Shown one piece after another: positions 60,266 through 64,000 of a DNA stretch of 64,000 bases. The position numbers were made by a program, and so were the translations under genes. How positions within the stretch are numbered: position 1 is the first letter of the stretch; each line of letters begins with the position of its first letter. The stretch comes from Hirundichthys speculiger (lineage: Eukaryota; Chordata; Actinopteri; Beloniformes; Exocoetidae): assembly GCA_018398805.1 (NCBI GenBank), contig JAGFBZ010001572.1:97407-161406 (forward strand). Direction: 5' to 3'. A model generated the notes under the pieces. It had not been told where the DNA came from, searched no databases, and saw nothing but the letters and a program-made list of their open reading frames with translations.

Positions 60266-62035
60266 ATGACTGGGAAGGGACTGACATGACCCGCAGTACC
60301 GCCGCGTGCCACCACAGGTTGCGTCTTACATCTTGAACTTTCACGGAACAGGATGCCCCCGTGTGGTCAGAAACGGTACTGCTACATAGAAAACTAATGA
60401 AATCGTAAATTAGATTAATTATATAAATTGTTGAAGTCATAGATAAATTATTAGAGTTGAAGGAATCTTCTAAAAAATTGCTGAAAACAGATTTGAGTTT
60501 GCCAGTAAAACTTTATACCAAACCTGTGAGGTACGAAGACTTGAGTGACAGAAGAAGAAACTTTGCCAAGCCTGAATCTCAAAAACACCCCCTCATGTCT
60601 AAAAAAAAAAAAAAAGAGTTCAACTCATAGTTGCTGAGATGAACAACATACCACAATAACACCCAGAAAAGTGCAGAGATATTTTAAAAACCACACTTAT
60701 TTGCATACGTCTCATCATGAAAACATCAGAAAGGTTCCCAAAGACCAACCCAACGCCCCACACTCAACGTTTTTCCCAGAAGCCTCTGTGGCGTGAACAG
60801 CTCAGTTCTTGCAGTCCACTCAACATGACCCGAGGTCCGACACAGGTGATGTCATCCTTTCCTGCTCCGAGAATAAAACGGGGAAGCTGAAGGCTGAACC
60901 AGCCGCGTCGATTTGCCTGACAAACTAACATCCTCGTTTCCTTTTGAATGTGAGAGCGGCGGCGCGGCGGGAGCCGAACCACAGGAGCCCCCGTTGTTTA
61001 GGTACGACTGATGCATGTTGGGAAACACAGAGAGGTCTTGTGTGGAAGGAAGTAAAGGAGGCTGGAGGGGGGGTAATGGTCGTCTAACAAAGAGGGAGAG
61101 AGATTAGAGCAACTGTGCACAAAATTACCACTCGGAAGCTTTTGATAAACGCAATTACAGAAAAGCATTATTAGTTTCCACCGGGAAACCCTTCAAGAGC
61201 ATCCAGAGAAACTCAAAGAGCATTAATTAAAAGTCACCGTTTTCAGAAAGATTCACAATCGCAGAGGGAACACATTGGTTTGAAATTGGAAAATTGGAAA
61301 AAAAAAAACAAAACAAAAAAAAAGAGCAGTTTTACTGGCTTTATTAATCAGCTAAAGGTAAATTGTGATTCGACGCACAGGCAGTCGCTCCGGCTGAATT
61401 TCAAACAGCCTTCCTCTTGAATGTGTTTATCAATTACTCCACGCGTGGCCCCAACTGGAGTAAGCAAAATTATAAATCAAGTTCAATTTATGCTCGACCG
61501 TAGCAGCTACGGCCGAGTTCGGCAGAAAAAAAGTCTTGGACTAAAAAGCGTAAATGCTCTGTGAGACGAGAGCAATTTCCGACTTGCACTTTGTCACAAT
61601 GTGTTGCGCCGTGGCGGGAATCACATGATGAAGTCGGTCGTTAGCTGCGGAGCGTCTCAATCTTTGTTCCTGACACGGAGGCGAAAGCTTAATTACCATA
61701 AAAAGTCAATAAGGCGCAAGAAAGCTCTGCTCAGAGCGCACGGTGATCAATCAAGTCTCAGTTCTCGGTCCTGGTGCCGGCAGCCAACACAAATCAAATG
61801 TAAAAAAATAATAATAATTAAAAGAAAAATTATCATTTTGATCTGGAATCTGGACGCCGGTTCGCAGCCACGTGAACTCTCTTGTTTGCAAACCCTCACG
61901 GAGCAATAAAAGTGAGGATGACGTCTGTGCCTGCGGCACCGTAGGTGTTCAGTCAGGAACTCAGAAGGTTAAAAAGCAGCAGCCGGACCCTCGCGGACCC
62001 GCGCAGGTATCCGGACGCGCTCGCATGCATCCTAC
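60266..62035. other. Intron downstream (minus strand) of exon A
   Basis: Unique sequence. About 61120-61460 is repeat-free and contains AT-rich words (GCATTAATTAAAAGTC, TTTATCAATTACTCC) reminiscent of conserved non-coding DNA. No further exon was recognised. Confidence 0.45.
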
Positions 62036-62074
62036 CTGTAGCCCTCGCCGCCTCAGAATGCTGGACTCGTCCAT
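62036..62074 (-). CDS. mast4: MAST kinase first coding exon A (MDESSILRRRGLQ)
   Basis: The minus-strand ATG at 62074-62072 has a good initiation context (A at -3, G at +4). It encodes 13 residues, M-D-E-S-S-I-L-R-R-R-G-L-Q, then the donor GTAGGAT directly follows at 62035. This peptide is the start of MAST3 and of a MAST4 isoform, where it is followed by KELSLPRR. That next segment is encoded by exon B at 37666-37697 in the right phase, implying a 24.3-kb first coding intron. The 5' UTR extends into GC-rich sequence of unknown length. The encoded kinase links to microtubules and signals through its AGC kinase and PDZ domains, which lie outside the window. Confidence 0.87.
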
Positions 62075-62449
62075 CGTACGGAGCGCCGGCTTTCACATGC
62101 CTCCCCGCCGGCGCGTGTCCACGCTGCACTGCCTCGCTCCAGCCCTCCTGCTCCCTCGCTCCCTCCCTCCCTCCCTCCCTCCCTCGCTCCCTCTCTTCCT
62201 CGGGCTAAATCTGATCTTAGCAGCTGCTAAACACTTCCATCAGAACTTATCTGATTGGAGCGAGGCAGTCAGCTGACACCTCCCCTCTTGTTCCTCTGTA
62301 ACTTCAGGAGTGAAGGAGGAGAGAGATAGAGCCAAAGAGGGAAAAAAAAAGAGAGAGAGAGAGAGAGAGAGGAGACAGGCAGTTCCAATTTAGTGTTGCA
62401 ATGGGAACGGGTGAATGAGGAGGGTGGCGGCGGCGGTGGCGGTGGTGGT

Positions 62450-62490
<41 letters not shown>

Positions 62491-62720
62491 AAATGGGAGC
62501 CCCAAGACTCATTTCTGTGAGCAGCCACCGCAGATGACCATGAAAACGAGAGGATATCCTTCCCGGCATTGTTCTGCTCCCAGCTCGGGGAGGAATCCGG
62601 CTTCCTGGCAGAGCTCGCCGGTCCGACCGCGGTCGAAGGAAAGCTGCGACATGCACACCTGAGGGCTGATGGGGGGGCCAGAAACATGATGGCCGACGTT
62701 AGACGCCGCGTTAAAGGGAG
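62075..62720 (-). promoter_or_regulatory. GC-rich promoter candidate of exon A
   Basis: CpG- and C/T-rich sequence directly 5' of the exon-A ATG on the minus strand, with a CCAATCAG box at 62258-62251 about 180 bp upstream. It contains (CCCT)n at about 62158-62187, a (GA)n run at about 62350-62372 and a 39-bp G tract. No TATA box was identified. The start site cannot be placed from sequence. Confidence 0.6.
62450..62488. repeat. Poly(G) tract, 39 bp, in the exon-A promoter region
   Basis: Uninterrupted run of 39 G preceded by (GGC)n/(GGT)n repeats. On the minus (transcribed) direction it is a C tract about 380-415 bp upstream of the ATG. Possible G-quadruplex former, and also a place where assembly length is unreliable. 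Confidence 0.9.
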
Positions 62721-63860
62721 AAAGAAGGAAAGAAAAGTGTGCACACGGGGAAGAAACAATACATTTCTGGTTTAAAAACTGGCTGTGAGGAAGTCTGTTT
62801 GTACACAGGACACGCCCCCCCCCCTCCCCCCCCCCCGTCATGCTGACATCAACCGTGACAACCTTTTACGTGCACATCTGCATATCCTGTGTCAGTTTCC
62901 AGCAGTTTCAAACGCCGCCGCAGCTCCGCGGGAACAAGTTTTTTGAAGGTCTTTGCGCTGGCGAGCTCGCCGTCCGCCGCGTCGTCCCCGAGTTATCAGC
63001 GTTTGTGAAACGAGCGGTCGCCGCGTGCCGCGCTGCCAGACCTCTCCTGCAGCTTCGGTCTCTGTTTTTCCCTCTCCTCTCCTCCCTCCCTCCCTCCCTC
63101 CTTCATTCACTCATTTCCATTCACTCCGGCTTCTGCTTCTCTGAATGTTAAGTGGGCCCCACCGGTCTCCTCGTCTCCTGCCAAGCTCCGATGACTTCTC
63201 CTCGTGGGGACGGCGGCCCGCCGCTACAAGCTGGAGGAGGCCAACAACCTGTGCAGCAGGTTGACGCTCCCCGGCGCCGCCGTGCCGATAAAGACGTCCA
63301 GACGGGAGCGCTCGTGTCTGCGCTCAGCTAATCACTTTCTTTTTTTTTTTTTTTGTTTTAAAGCTCCTTAAGACCCCAGAGGACGGGGATTACAGTCGTC
63401 AACTTCTTCAGCTCCAACAATGGCCTCCAGATTACCTGAGGGGATTAAAGGATCCGGTCGTGTTCAGACGGCGGGTCCAGAGTCACTTCTCAGCCCGCGG
63501 CTGCTTAAAAGAGCAATTAAGAAAAAAAAAAATTATTCACATCGGACTGAAAATGAAGACGAGGAGCTGCAGAAACGCGATGGAGCGCCACGACCACTTC
63601 AGCAGCGTTAGTTAGTTTTAAATATTATTAACCCCGAGGCAAATGTAGTCGTCTACAACCGCTCATTTGACCAAGGTGAAAAATTCACCGTTTGGCATTT
63701 GATGAAGTAGCTGCAAAACTGAAATGCTGCTCAAGAAGAAGAAACTATGAGGGACCAAATAAAACCAGTTTTCCCATTTCTGTCATCAAATCATGTCCAG
63801 ATGTTCTACATTCAGGTCCCTTCAATGTATCCAATACCAGTACCAGGACCAGGAGCCCAC
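62721..63860. other. GC-rich sequence upstream of exon A
   Basis: C-runs at about 62813-62836, (CTCC)n at about 63080-63102 and a T-run at 63340-63354. A plus-strand stretch near 63213-63290 reads R-R-Y-K-L-E-E-A-N-N-L-C-S-R-L in one open frame but has no start or splice evidence. Upstream exons of longer MAST isoforms would lie beyond the right edge. Confidence 0.45.
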
Positions 63861-63864
63861 TCCA

Positions 63865-64000
63865 CAGGACCGCCCCGGGACCCAGGCACCGCCCCCACAT
63901 CACAGCACCGCCCCGGGACCCAGGAAGCGTCCCCACATCACAGCACCGCCCCGGGACCCAGGCTCCGCCCCCACATCACAGCACCGCCCCGGGACCCAGG
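63865..64000. repeat. 38-bp minisatellite reaching the window edge
   Basis: Unit beginning CACCGCCCCGGGACCCAGG and continuing through CCCCCACATCACAG, repeated about 3.5 times with small variants and continuing past the right edge. GC-rich with CpG sites. Confidence 0.9.

Noticed and set aside
62390..62656. Proline- or glycine-rich proteins near the exon-A promoter
   Set aside because: They arise from (GGC)n/(GGT)n and the 39-bp G tract.

Overview
The window looks like intronic and promoter sequence of a teleost fish, densely packed with DNA transposons. The evidence is the absence of compact genes or operons, many short hAT MITEs with exact 8-bp target-site duplications, Tc1/Sleeping-Beauty-type and pogo/Tigger-like elements, a Rex3/RTE-like LINE end with a (GATG)n tail, a tRNA-headed SINE, and long micro- and minisatellites. 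I cannot name the species.

The host signal is a set of short minus-strand exons that I assign to the 5' end of a MAST kinase gene, most likely mast4. From 5' to 3' on the minus strand: (A) 62036-62074, a first exon with start codon and GT donor whose 13-residue peptide has the MDESS..LRRRGLQ start of MAST3/MAST4 isoforms; (B) 37666-37697, an internal exon encoding KELSLPRRGS plus two bases, the diagnostic segment just before the shared MAST N-terminal region; (C) 25230-25276, a probable alternative first exon in a CpG-rich promoter with a full CRE; (D) 5416-5663, an alternative exon containing the SNFSMP..RR.K peptide also found at the start of MAST1. B, C and D all end after codon position 2, so each could join the same downstream exon. 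That shared exon (expected to begin CR.SNRKSL) was not found here and should lie left of base 1. The kinase and PDZ exons are also outside the window.

Almost everything else is repeats, here given letters. hAT-type families: A (TAGTGCTGGGC ends; 5 copies), B (TAGGGGTGTG ends; 8), C (BED-finger remnant; 3), D (two copies with different cargo: BED transposase piece versus MADF domain), F (3), I (3) and several single elements. Tc1/mariner/pogo types: one Sleeping-Beauty-like pseudogene, one Tc1 MITE, G (2) and H (3). There is one PIF/Harbinger-like MITE (K), LINE fragments (Rex3/RTE, L2-like), one SINE and an unclassified dispersed repeat J (3). Elements are heavily nested: all five A copies lie in or exactly at the edge of older elements, and 12993-14901 is a three-level nest. 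Two local duplications (24.2-24.7 kb with 26.0-27.1 kb; 15.4-17.2 kb with 34.3-35.5 kb) are also visible.

The remaining unique sequence is ordinary intron in appearance. A few AT-rich, repeat-free blocks (33.1, 43.6, 50.8 and 61.2 kb) resemble conserved non-coding elements, but only alignment can show that. No tRNA or rRNA gene, CRISPR array or complete autonomous transposase was found.
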